A stretch of DNA of 11,605 bases, taken from Candidatus Nanoarchaeia archaeon (GTDB taxonomy: Archaea > Nanobdellota > Nanobdellia > Tiddalikarchaeales > Tiddalikarchaeaceae). Each line of letters starts with the position of its first letter. The stretch's first letter is position 1. Location: positions 1 to 11,605 of the forward strand of contig JAQVLH010000019.1 in NCBI GenBank assembly GCA_028704265.1, written 5' to 3'. The notes beneath the pieces were generated by a model. The model was not told where the DNA came from, ran no database searches, and saw nothing but the letters and a program-made list of their open reading frames with translations. Position numbers and translations under genes: made by a program. Of this stretch, positions 1-5,026 are shown in pieces.

Positions 1-11
1 AGGTTTGTAAA

Positions 12-248
12 ATGAATACAAAAATGTTAGTAAGTAGGGTGTGGGCAACCACAGGATTAAGCTTCAAGGTAAAGAAGCTAATCGACGAAAAAACGAGAAC
101 AATTCTAGAGGAAAAGAATCCAGAAATCAACCAAATACCTATGCTGGAAGACATCAGCAAGCTATTAACCCTAGACTGGATAATCTCAAGACAGCTATGG
201 AGAATGAGAGAAGAGCTCAAAACAATAAAAGAAGGTGTTCAACAATGA
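12..248 (+). CDS. small hypothetical protein, first gene of an overlapping pair
   Basis: The 78-residue product is not recognised. It is charged and probably helical, with a Lys/Glu-rich middle and a C-terminal half (about residues 45-75) that could form one or two amphipathic helices. No signal peptide or membrane segment is visible. The ATG at 12 is the first in frame, but no in-frame stop lies between it and the window edge, so the true start could be further left. Its TGA overlaps the ATG of the next gene as ATGA (245-248), the usual sign of translational coupling. GC here is much higher than in the island to the right: my hand count of bases 121-180 gives 25 of 60. It therefore belongs with the next gene, which resembles proteins of plasmids and mobile regions. 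Reality of the gene is supported by the overlap and the Shine-Dalgarno placed in its end; function is unknown. Confidence 0.6.
   Translation: MNTKMLVSRVWATTGLSFKVKKLIDEKTRTILEEKNPEINQIPMLEDISKLLTLDWIISRQLWRMREELKTIKEGVQQ
232..237 (+). promoter_or_regulatory. GGTG-type Shine-Dalgarno for the DUF2958-like gene
   Basis: AAGGTG sits seven bases before the ATG at 245 and matches the archaeal anti-Shine-Dalgarno (GGAGGTGAT complement). It is inside the upstream gene. It decides the start at 245 and supports archaeal-type translation of the second gene in a coupled pair. Confidence 0.6.
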
Positions 249-523
249 ACACCTTCATTAAAGACTCTAAAATCGGCGACAAGCCGATTATTAGAGCCTG
301 GGAATCCTTCTCAGGCAGCTACTGGCTAGCAATCGAGCTAGCCTACAAGCAAGACTCAGTCATTAACGGAAAAGTCTACAAAGATGACGAAATCTACTTT
401 GGATTCGTAACAGGCCCATATCCAGAATGGGGCTATTTTAGCAAAACCGAAATAGAGCTTCTTAAGCCAATGGCTTGGGAGCTAAAGAAAGAAGTCATAG
501 GATGGCTTACCAAAAAATGCTAG
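245..523 (+). CDS. DUF2958-like small protein
   Basis: The product is 92 residues from the ATG at 245. The frame stays open further upstream to 41, but that extension overlaps the previous gene in another frame and has unnatural Arg/Asn-rich composition, so I reject it. A GGTG-type Shine-Dalgarno (AAGGTG, 232-237) lies seven bases before this ATG, and the start overlaps the previous stop as ATGA. The middle of the protein, with SGSYWLAIEL followed by DDEIYFGFVTGPYPEWGYFS, resembles the W-Y-E ... FGLV-G ... E-GYFS pattern I recall for DUF2958, a small family of unknown function common on plasmids and mobile elements. The match is from memory and only moderately sure. The TAG stop lies inside the first hairpin of repeat copy 1. 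Base composition is unlike the AT-rich genes that follow: bases 301-360 are 31 of 60 GC. Confidence 0.7.
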   Translation: MNTFIKDSKIGDKPIIRAWESFSGSYWLAIELAYKQDSVINGKVYKDDEIYFGFVTGPYPEWGYFSKTEIELLKPMAWELKKEVIGWLTKKC

Positions 524-588
524 GTTCTACCTAGCTATTAATATTAAATTAGCTTCGCTTGTTATTAGGGCTCGCCTTCGGCTCGCCC
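519..588 (+). repeat. hairpin repeat, copy 1 (full length)
   Basis: Seventy bases almost identical to 3293-3363 and partly to 1199-1222. It has three parts. First, a perfect 7-bp stem with triloop, GCTAGGT-TCT-ACCTAGC (519-535), which includes the stop codon of the DUF2958-like gene. Second, a mini-hairpin AGC-TTC-GCT (551-559). Third, a GC-rich hairpin GGGC-TC-GCC-TTC-GGC-TC-GCCC (568-588), which also reads as a direct octamer repeat GGCTCGCC around TTC. It marks the boundary between the higher-GC left genes and the AT-rich island. It may act as terminator, structured RNA or recombination site; the sequence does not decide between these. Confidence 0.85.
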
Positions 589-630
589 GAAATTTAAATA
601 ATATGAAAATAAAATTTTTATAAAAAAATA

Positions 631-673
631 ATGCTTTAAAAAAATCACTATTTTTTTAGCATAATTTTTTTTT
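631..673 (+). terminator. candidate hairpin terminator with T9 run
   Basis: ATGCT (631-635) pairs with AGCAT (658-662) and AAAAAAA (638-644) with TTTTTTT (651-657). The loop is TCACTA and there is a two-base bulge. Two bases later comes a run of nine T (665-673). It could end transcripts coming from the two left genes. Archaeal termination depends mainly on the T run, so the run is the more telling part. Confidence 0.45.
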
Positions 674-687
674 AAGAAACAAAAAAC

Positions 688-723
688 AAAAAAAGATTTT
701 ATTCTGATGAAAAAATCTTTTTT
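688..723. terminator. A/T-rich inverted repeat, possible second terminator
   Basis: A 13-base arm AAAAAAAGATTTT (688-700) is matched by AAAAATCTTTTTT (711-723) with a ten-base loop. The stretch 590-780 has no gene and is nearly all A and T. Apart from this hairpin, the terminator at 631-673 and the promoter of the next gene, I see nothing in it. Confidence 0.3.
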
Positions 724-760
724 ATTTTTTAAAAAAACAAATAAAAAAAATCAAAGAAAA

Positions 761-768
761 ATATTTAA
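761..768 (+). promoter_or_regulatory. TATA-like box of the HIT-like gene
   Basis: ATATTTAA ends 22 bases before the ATG at 791. The spacing recurs at other genes of the window and fits a leaderless transcript. No Shine-Dalgarno is present. Confidence 0.45.
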
Positions 769-790
769 TTGTTTATCCTGTTAATAATTC

Positions 791-1159
791 ATGAAAAAAT
801 GCCTTATTTGTGAAATATTAAATGGCAAGGAAGGCTATGCTAAAATAGATGAGACTAAAGAGTTCATAACTTTTATTGATTTAAATCCTAATAACAAAGA
901 AATTGCTTTAATAATCTCAAAAAAACATGAAATATGTACTATTGATTCCAAAAATCTGGAAAATCTTATTTTGAAAAGAAATAAAATATCAAATGTAATT
1001 TCTACTAAATTAAAAATTAATTATTTAATGCTTGATATTAGTATAGAAGCACATCACACATATGCATCAATTTATCCAAAAGAAATAAATGAACAAATAA
1101 GCAAAAAAAATATTCTTGAAGAAAACAAGGAAATTATATCAGAATTAATAATTAAATAA
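791..1159 (+). CDS. HIT-like protein with a broken histidine triad
   Basis: 122 residues, the normal size of a small HIT (histidine triad) protein. HIT proteins are nucleotide-binding hydrolases or transferases acting on adenylated or similar substrates. The N-terminal half fits well: a Cys pair at 4 and 7 (CLIC), then FITFIDLNP, then LIISKKHE with His 46, as in F-A-F-D-NP ... LVIPKKH. The active-site strand does not. The triad H-x-H-x-H before I-x-P is here H89-T-Y91-A-S93-I-Y-P96, so only the first histidine remains and the central catalytic one is Tyr. The protein is therefore predicted to lack hydrolase activity, though it could still bind a nucleotide. It has its own TATA-like box, lies between repeat copies 1 and 2, and is very AT-rich. 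It converges with the HARE-type gene at 1240. Family assignment is fairly sure; role in the island is unknown. Confidence 0.75.
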   Translation: MKKCLICEILNGKEGYAKIDETKEFITFIDLNPNNKEIALIISKKHEICTIDSKNLENLILKRNKISNVISTKLKINYLMLDISIEAHHTYASIYPKEINEQISKKNILEENKEIISELIIK

Positions 1160-1198
1160 GTGATCATCAATGAAATTTTTCTAAAATATAAATTAAAA

Positions 1199-1222
1199 TA
1201 GCTTCGTTTATTATTAGGGCTC
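1199..1222 (+). repeat. hairpin repeat, copy 2 (partial core)
   Basis: 24 bases match the core of copy 1 (550-573) at 22 positions, sharing TTATTAGGGCTC and the AGC-TTC-GTT mini-hairpin, in which one pair has become G-T. The first hairpin and the GC-rich 3' hairpin are missing. It lies between the convergent stops of the HIT-like and HARE-type genes, in the same orientation as copies 1 and 3. Confidence 0.7.
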
Positions 1223-1239
1223 ACATGAAGACTTAATAA

Positions 1240-1629
1240 CTATTTAATATGTTTTCTAGCTTTTTCTTGTTCTTCTATAATTCTTAATTGTTCTTTATAA
1301 TATTCAATTTCTTTATCTAATTTAATATTTTTTGATGAATTAATTTTATTAACTTCATAATTTTTTTTATTATATATTAAAGAAGATGATTTTAAACTTC
1401 TTAAACCCCAAATTCCATTTCCAATTCCATTTACTGAATAAAATAAATTCTTTCCTTTAAAATTTTCTGAATCTGAAGAGTGATTTTCTATGGTATTTCT
1501 AATTCCTGCTTCCCAATTTATTGGTAATGTTCTTTTTGTATCTTTTTGTATCTGATCATATAACTCTGAATAACAAGCTATTCCTCCTAATTTTTCTAAA
1601 GCAGTTATAATTTCTTCAACTATAGTCAT
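1240..1629 (-). CDS. HARE-type winged-helix protein with helical tail
   Basis: 129 residues. Residues 1-78 look like the winged-helix (HARE-HTH/HB1-like) domain found fused to restriction endonucleases. Features are an opening helix with LEKLGG, then NWEAGIRNTIENHSSDS (39-55), then the strand pair LFYSVNGIGNGIWGLR (62-77); I recall NW-A-IR-T-E-SSDS ... LF-S--G-G-G-WGLR as its signature. Here the domain stands alone with no nuclease. After a linker comes a charged coiled-coil helix (103-126), nearly the same as the tail of the neighbouring unknown protein. The start at 1629 is preceded by TTTAAATA with 22 bases between, so it is probably leaderless. The likely role is DNA recognition, perhaps as a subunit brought to a partner by its tail; that is inference. 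The 3' end faces the HIT-like gene. Confidence 0.7.
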   Translation of the reverse strand: MTIVEEIITALEKLGGIACYSELYDQIQKDTKRTLPINWEAGIRNTIENHSSDSENFKGKNLFYSVNGIGNGIWGLRSLKSSSLIYNKKNYEVNKINSSKNIKLDKEIEYYKEQLRIIEEQEKARKHIK

Positions 1630-1651
1630 ATAAATTAATTAATTGTAATAA

Positions 1652-1659
1652 TATTTAAA
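1652..1659 (-). promoter_or_regulatory. TATA-like box of the HARE-type gene
   Basis: TTTAAATA on the minus strand lies 22 bases upstream of the start codon at 1629. The spacing matches that of other genes here. Confidence 0.5.
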
Positions 1660-1681
1660 TATTGCCTCAATCTTGTATAAA

Positions 1682-1707
1682 AATATTTAATATAATTATT
1701 AAATATT
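1682..1707. repeat. 10-bp perfect inverted repeat
   Basis: AATATTTAAT (1682-1691) and ATTAAATATT (1698-1707) with a six-base loop. It lies between the 3' end of the unknown gene and the promoter of the HARE-type gene. It could be a terminator or operator, but in DNA this AT-rich it may be chance. Confidence 0.2.
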
Positions 1708-1765
1708 CATATAAAATGGTTTTTTTCAGGAGAAATAGCTATTGAAATTTGTTGAATGATTTTAA

Positions 1766-2554
1766 TTATTTGATTTTAAGTTCTTTTTCTTCTAAAATTC
1801 TTAACTGTTCTTTTAAATAATCTATTTCTTTTTGCAATCTTATTTCTTTAATGTTTTTTCTGCTATTTGAAGATTCATTAGCTTTCATATTTGAATAATC
1901 ATAAGATCTATCATACCTTGTTTCGTTTATTATATTTAATATTTTTTTTCGTCTAATATTAAATTCTTCATCTGAAATAATGGGTTTTAAATGGTTAAAG
2001 TCTAAATTAATTATTTTATTTGATTTTTCAAAGGATAATTCTTTATTATAACTGTTAATATGTCCATTAACATCTTTGTTTATATCTTCTTTATGTATAA
2101 TAATAGGCATTTCATAAACTCTGTATAAAGCTATAAAATTTGATGATTTATTTTTAAAATATTTGAGAGGACCATATTCAATATCCCATAAAACAAATTC
2201 ATTTTTTTCTTTAAGTTTTTTCCATAAATTTTCGCTCTTTCCGTTAATTTCTATGTATTCAATTTCAGCTATAAAATTATTTTCTTTGTCATAGCTTTTA
2301 TTTATTTCATCAAGAAATTCTATTCCTTCTTCAGAAGGGCAAAATTCAGTATCAACATCATTTTTATATGATGTACTCATTTGAAATTCATTACTCTTTG
2401 AAGGCCAGAATAAAACCCAATTTTTACCATTAAATTGGGTCAATCTTCTTTGTCCTTTGCATAAAATTAACTGTTTTCCAGACCAAATATTATAAATATT
2501 AATACGTTTATCAGTTTCAATTTTTATTCCTTGATTTTGAAAAATATTAATCAT
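1766..2554 (-). CDS. hypothetical protein sharing its C-terminal helix with the HARE-type neighbour
   Basis: 262 residues, not recognised. The first 150 residues look like a mostly beta, aromatic-rich globular domain: NWVLFWPS at 45-52, FVLWDIEYGPLKYF at 120-133, FIALYRVYEMP at 140-150. The last phrases recall PUA-like readers, but I cannot assign a family. A low-complexity linker (about 210-235) leads to a coiled-coil helix (237-260). That helix matches the tail of the neighbouring HARE-type protein at 15 of 22 aligned positions, including KEQLRI in both. Two proteins with unrelated bodies and the same tail suggest a common docking partner or a heteromer. A box TTTATAAT lies 22 bases before the start at 2554. 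There is no signal peptide or membrane segment. It is very AT-rich like the rest of the island. Confidence 0.6.
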   Translation of the reverse strand: MINIFQNQGIKIETDKRINIYNIWSGKQLILCKGQRRLTQFNGKNWVLFWPSKSNEFQMSTSYKNDVDTEFCPSEEGIEFLDEINKSYDKENNFIAEIEYIEINGKSENLWKKLKEKNEFVLWDIEYGPLKYFKNKSSNFIALYRVYEMPIIIHKEDINKDVNGHINSYNKELSFEKSNKIINLDFNHLKPIISDEEFNIRRKKILNIINETRYDRSYDYSNMKANESSNSRKNIKEIRLQKEIDYLKEQLRILEEKELKIK

Positions 2555-2576
2555 ATATTAAATTTTTAGCCCATAA

Positions 2577-2584
2577 ATTATAAA
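2577..2584 (-). promoter_or_regulatory. TATA-like box of the 1766-2554 gene
   Basis: TTTATAAT on the minus strand, 22 bases before the start codon at 2554. Confidence 0.5.
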
Positions 2585-2619
2585 AGTGATGTTTTTTATT
2601 AAAGAATGTATAAAATTGA

Positions 2620-3123
2620 TTATTTAATGTTTTTTTTATAATTTTCTGCGAATTTTTTATAATGTTCATTACTCTCTGATTTTTGTATCACATCACAATT
2701 AGGAATATCATTTTCAATTTGGTACTTAAATTCATAAATTTTTTTATCATTGTAAATTTTACATTTAGGAGACTCAATTAATTTTAATTTACCTAAATAT
2801 ATAAAATCATTATTTTTATCTTTAATAACTCCATAAACAGGTAGAATATTATCCATTAAATCTTTGTTACCTCTTTTTGGAACTTGGTCTTTATCATTTC
2901 CTTGACCACTATAATATAAAATATTATCTTCAATTTTATTATGATATAAACTATTAAGATTTGCAATAATTAATATGACTTTAAAATTATTAGGTAAGTT
3001 ACATTTATTTATCCCTATATAATTTTGAAAACCCCTTTTTAAAATATGAAAATAATCCGTTATTTCATCTACTTTTTTATATTTTATTCCTATTATAGGT
3101 TCATTAATCATTATAATACTCAT
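2620..3123 (-). CDS. SRA/PUA-like modified-base reader domain, stand-alone
   Basis: 167 residues. The middle (about 68-117) carries YYSGQGNDKDQ, then RGNKDLM, then LPVYGVI and FIYLGKLKLI. This pattern (Y-GEGQ-GD ... GNKAL ... hLF ... YLG) is one I associate with the SRA-like reader domain of predicted McrA-type HNH restriction enzymes. SRA domains bind modified bases, often by flipping them out. Those enzymes continue into a nuclease; this protein ends shortly after the reader, in a Lys-rich helix (about 151-167), with no HNH or PD-(D/E)xK motif, so a nuclease would have to be supplied in trans. A second Met at residue 5 is an alternative start. It is the first of three minus-strand genes, each with its own TATA-like box. 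The domain call is from remembered motifs; the fold is probable, the ligand unknown. Confidence 0.6.
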   Translation of the reverse strand: MSIIMINEPIIGIKYKKVDEITDYFHILKRGFQNYIGINKCNLPNNFKVILIIANLNSLYHNKIEDNILYYSGQGNDKDQVPKRGNKDLMDNILPVYGVIKDKNNDFIYLGKLKLIESPKCKIYNDKKIYEFKYQIENDIPNCDVIQKSESNEHYKKFAENYKKNIK

Positions 3124-3155
3124 TAAATAAATAAATAAAAATGTTTGTATTAATT

Positions 3156-3163
3156 ATTATAAA
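3156..3163 (-). promoter_or_regulatory. TATA-like box of the SRA-like gene
   Basis: TTTATAAT on the minus strand, 32 bases before the start at 3123, which would give a short leader of a few bases. It overlaps the inverted repeat at 3161-3184. Confidence 0.35.
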
Positions 3164-3184
3164 TTATTTAATAATAAATAATTT
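3161..3184. repeat. 10-bp perfect inverted repeat beside the displaced ATPase tail
   Basis: AAATTATTTA (3161-3170) and TAAATAATTT (3175-3184) with loop ATAA. It follows directly after the stop of the displaced ATPase 3' end, so it may be a remnant of the terminator that once followed that gene. It could also be chance in AT-rich DNA. Confidence 0.25.
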
Positions 3185-3251
3185 ATTTTTTCCTTATTCT
3201 AAAGAAGAAGAATATTAGGTAAGCTACTGTTAATAGCCAATATCCTATTTC
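3183..3251 (-). pseudogene. displaced 3' end of the membrane-anchored ATPase gene
   Basis: Read on the minus strand, these 69 bases translate as EIGYWLLTVAY followed by LIFFFFRIRKK and a stop. This matches the last 22 residues of the ATPase encoded at 5027-6085 (EIGYWLSTVAYLIFFLFRRR plus KK). By hand alignment 61 of 69 bases are identical, ungapped, including the stop codon position. An in-frame TAA precedes the fragment (3252-3254) and the match fades beyond about 3260, so it is a remnant, not a gene. It has the same orientation as the intact gene and lies on the far side of the HNH gene. This is the arrangement expected when an element inserts at a gene's 3' end and restores that end. An old partial tandem duplication is the main alternative. 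Confidence 0.8.
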
Positions 3252-3292
3252 TTATTGTTTTGTTTATAATAAGTTATAACTTAATTAAGAAT

Positions 3293-3363
3293 GTTAGGTT
3301 TTACTTAACTATTACTATCTAAATTAGCTTTGCTTGTTATTAGGGCTCGCCTTCGGCTCGCCC
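3293..3363 (+). repeat. hairpin repeat, copy 3 (full length)
   Basis: 71 bases aligning to copy 1 with few changes and one single-base gap. The first hairpin is GTTAGGT-TTT-ACTTAAC (3293-3309). Compared with copy 1, one pair has changed from C-G to T-A and one from G-C to G-T, so pairing is kept. The other changes fall mainly in loops or linkers, such as AGC-TTT-GCT at 3326-3334. The GC-rich part (3343-3363) is identical to copy 1. It lies between the displaced ATPase tail and the promoter of the HNH gene. The stretch 3124-3407 holds no intact gene: only this repeat, the tail remnant and promoters. Confidence 0.85.
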
Positions 3364-3377
3364 AAATAATAAAAATG

Positions 3378-3387
3378 TTTTTAAATT
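3378..3387 (+). promoter_or_regulatory. TATA-like box that fixes the HNH gene start
   Basis: TTTTTAAATT lies 20 bases before the ATG at 3408. The earlier in-frame ATG (3375) touches this box and is preceded only by the GC-rich repeat, so it is unlikely to be in the transcript. Confidence 0.45.
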
Positions 3388-3407
3388 TAATATCTATACT
3401 TATTCTT

Positions 3408-5024
3408 ATGGGTTCAAAATACTTATCTTCTTTATCTTCAAAAGATTATAAATCATTAACTGAAACTTTATTAAAAATTCAAAATAAAACCTGTTTTATT
3501 TGTGGAAAAGAGATAAATTTAGATATTCATAATACAAATATAGATCATATAATTCCATTAGTTAACAAAGGTAAAGATGATACTGAAAATTTTGCATTAA
3601 CTCATGAAAGCTGTAACAAATCTAAACAAGATTCTAATCTTAATATCGCAAGAATTTTATATAAATTAAAAAATATACAAGATGAAGTTCAAATTAAAGA
3701 AAAAAAAGGAGCTTCTTTAAAAAATATATTGGTTTATTATTGTGGAGGTAAATATAATTTTAAATATATAATAAAAGATAATATACTAAGTTATAGTTTT
3801 CCTGAAATAGGAATAAATGAAATATTTAATGCTAGTTTATTTAAAGATCCTTTATCAGGTGAAGAATCTTGTTTTATAGAAGCACCAATAGAATATGTTT
3901 TTCATGATGATCAAATTAATCCTCGTTCAATTAATAGTAGTATAAGTCAATTAATTAAAGAATTTGAAAAAGGTAATCCTCAACTTCAAGTAAGTTTAGC
4001 AAGAATTGATAATAATAAACTTAAAGTATTTGATGGACAACATAAAGCAGTTGCTCAAATATTATTAGGAAATAAAAGAATTTTATTAAGAATATTTATT
4101 AATCCTAATATTGACAGATTAATTGAAACTAATACAAATGCAGGTAGTTCATTAAGACAAATTGCTTTTGATAAATCAATAATGAGACAATTAAATGATG
4201 CTTTATATCATGAACGCATAAAAAGGTATCAAGAAGCACATAAATTAAAGGAAGATGATTTTTCATTTTCTGAACAACAATTAGTTGAATTTTTTAGAGG
4301 GGATAATGCAAACATTAAAAAATATATAATTGACAGTATAAAAAAATCTATTACTTATTCAGAAAATAATACTTTAAAAGGATATATTGATTTTGAAGGT
4401 AAAGCAAAAGAATTACCTATTTCACATAGTACTTTTGATAAAACAATTTTATCTTTATTTATTGATTCTAAAAAAATATTAAAAACACCTATTAATTTTA
4501 GAAGCGATGAAGGTTTGAACCCTAGAGAATTGGAAATAAACCAAATTATTAAAATTCTTAATTTAATTGCAGAAAAAATATATATAAATAAATTTAAACC
4601 AGAAATAGGAGTTTCTAGAATAGAAAAAAAAATTATTGATGGCAAAGATAAAGATATTACTGATGAACATTTAATTGCGTATAGAATTAGTAAAGAAGAA
4701 ATAATGTATAATTGGGTTATTTATATAAAAAAAGTTATTCAGAATTATTTTAGTAATACTGGAAGAAATTTTGATGATAACAATATATTTCAGGAAAAAT
4801 TTGAAAATCAATTATGGACTAATATTAACAATTTTTTAGATAATTTAATCAATTTACCTTTATGGAAAAATCGTTCTTTAGCTAATACAATATTTGCAGG
4901 TAAAAATAATTATGAATATTGGAAAACAATATTTGAGTCAGGAAAAACTCCCGATGGAGCTCAAATTCTTACAAAACCTTTAAATTTTATAGAAATGATA
5001 AAGCCTTTTAAAAAAAGTGATTAA
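3408..5024 (+). CDS. HNH nuclease fused to a ParB/DGQHR-like domain
   Basis: 538 residues from the ATG at 3408, chosen over a TTG at 3330 and an ATG at 3375 because of the TATA-like box and because the earlier frame translates repeat sequence. Residues 27-75 form an HNH (His-Me finger) nuclease: CFIC (29-32), IDHIIPLVNKGKDD from 45, N61, then HESCNKSK (66-73), giving zinc ligands and the catalytic D46-H47 and N61. About residues 165-250 resemble a ParB/DGQHR-type domain with VFDGQHKAVAQILLG (207-221). The remaining roughly 290 residues are helical and unrecognised. HNH plus a ParB-like domain with a DGQ motif recalls GmrSD-type modification-dependent restriction (DUF262 with a His-Me nuclease), but here the nuclease comes first; that function is inference. 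The gene is extremely AT-rich (bases 4321-4380: 9 of 60 GC). It ends two bases from the convergent ATPase stop and is flanked on the left by a copy of that gene's tail. Confidence 0.8.
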   Translation: MGSKYLSSLSSKDYKSLTETLLKIQNKTCFICGKEINLDIHNTNIDHIIPLVNKGKDDTENFALTHESCNKSKQDSNLNIARILYKLKNIQDEVQIKEKKGASLKNILVYYCGGKYNFKYIIKDNILSYSFPEIGINEIFNASLFKDPLSGEESCFIEAPIEYVFHDDQINPRSINSSISQLIKEFEKGNPQLQVSLARIDNNKLKVFDGQHKAVAQILLGNKRILLRIFINPNIDRLIETNTNAGSSLRQIAFDKSIMRQLNDALYHERIKRYQEAHKLKEDDFSFSEQQLVEFFRGDNANIKKYIIDSIKKSITYSENNTLKGYIDFEGKAKELPISHSTFDKTILSLFIDSKKILKTPINFRSDEGLNPRELEINQIIKILNLIAEKIYINKFKPEIGVSRIEKKIIDGKDKDITDEHLIAYRISKEEIMYNWVIYIKKVIQNYFSNTGRNFDDNNIFQEKFENQLWTNINNFLDNLINLPLWKNRSLANTIFAGKNNYEYWKTIFESGKTPDGAQILTKPLNFIEMIKPFKKSD

Positions 5025-5026
5025 TG

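Noticed and set aside
41..244. Upstream extension of the DUF2958-like frame to 41.
   Set aside because: It overlaps the first gene out of frame, has odd Arg/Asn-rich composition, and the Shine-Dalgarno plus ATGA overlap point to the start at 245.
701..712. CTGATGA as part of a C/D box RNA.
   Set aside because: No paired C'/D' boxes or guide-length spacing; it is simply the loop of an A/T hairpin.
519..3363. Repeat copies as integron attC sites; GTTAGGT and ACTTAAC in copy 3 fit the core-site consensus strings.
   Set aside because: The two core-like strings are in the wrong order (GTTRRRY before RYYYAAC) and only three bases apart, forming a plain hairpin. Copy 1 reads GCTAGGT/ACCTAGC and breaks the consensus, and no integrase is present in the window.
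3330..3407. Longer N-terminus of the HNH protein (TTG at 3330 or ATG at 3375), which would look like a signal or membrane segment.
   Set aside because: The first part translates the repeat and the second overlaps the TATA-like box; the hydrophobic stretch is probably an artefact of T-rich promoter DNA.
4355..4645. Minus-strand open frame of 96 codons inside the HNH gene.
   Set aside because: It is fully antisense to the HNH coding frame with no start signal or recognisable domain; it is a shadow frame.
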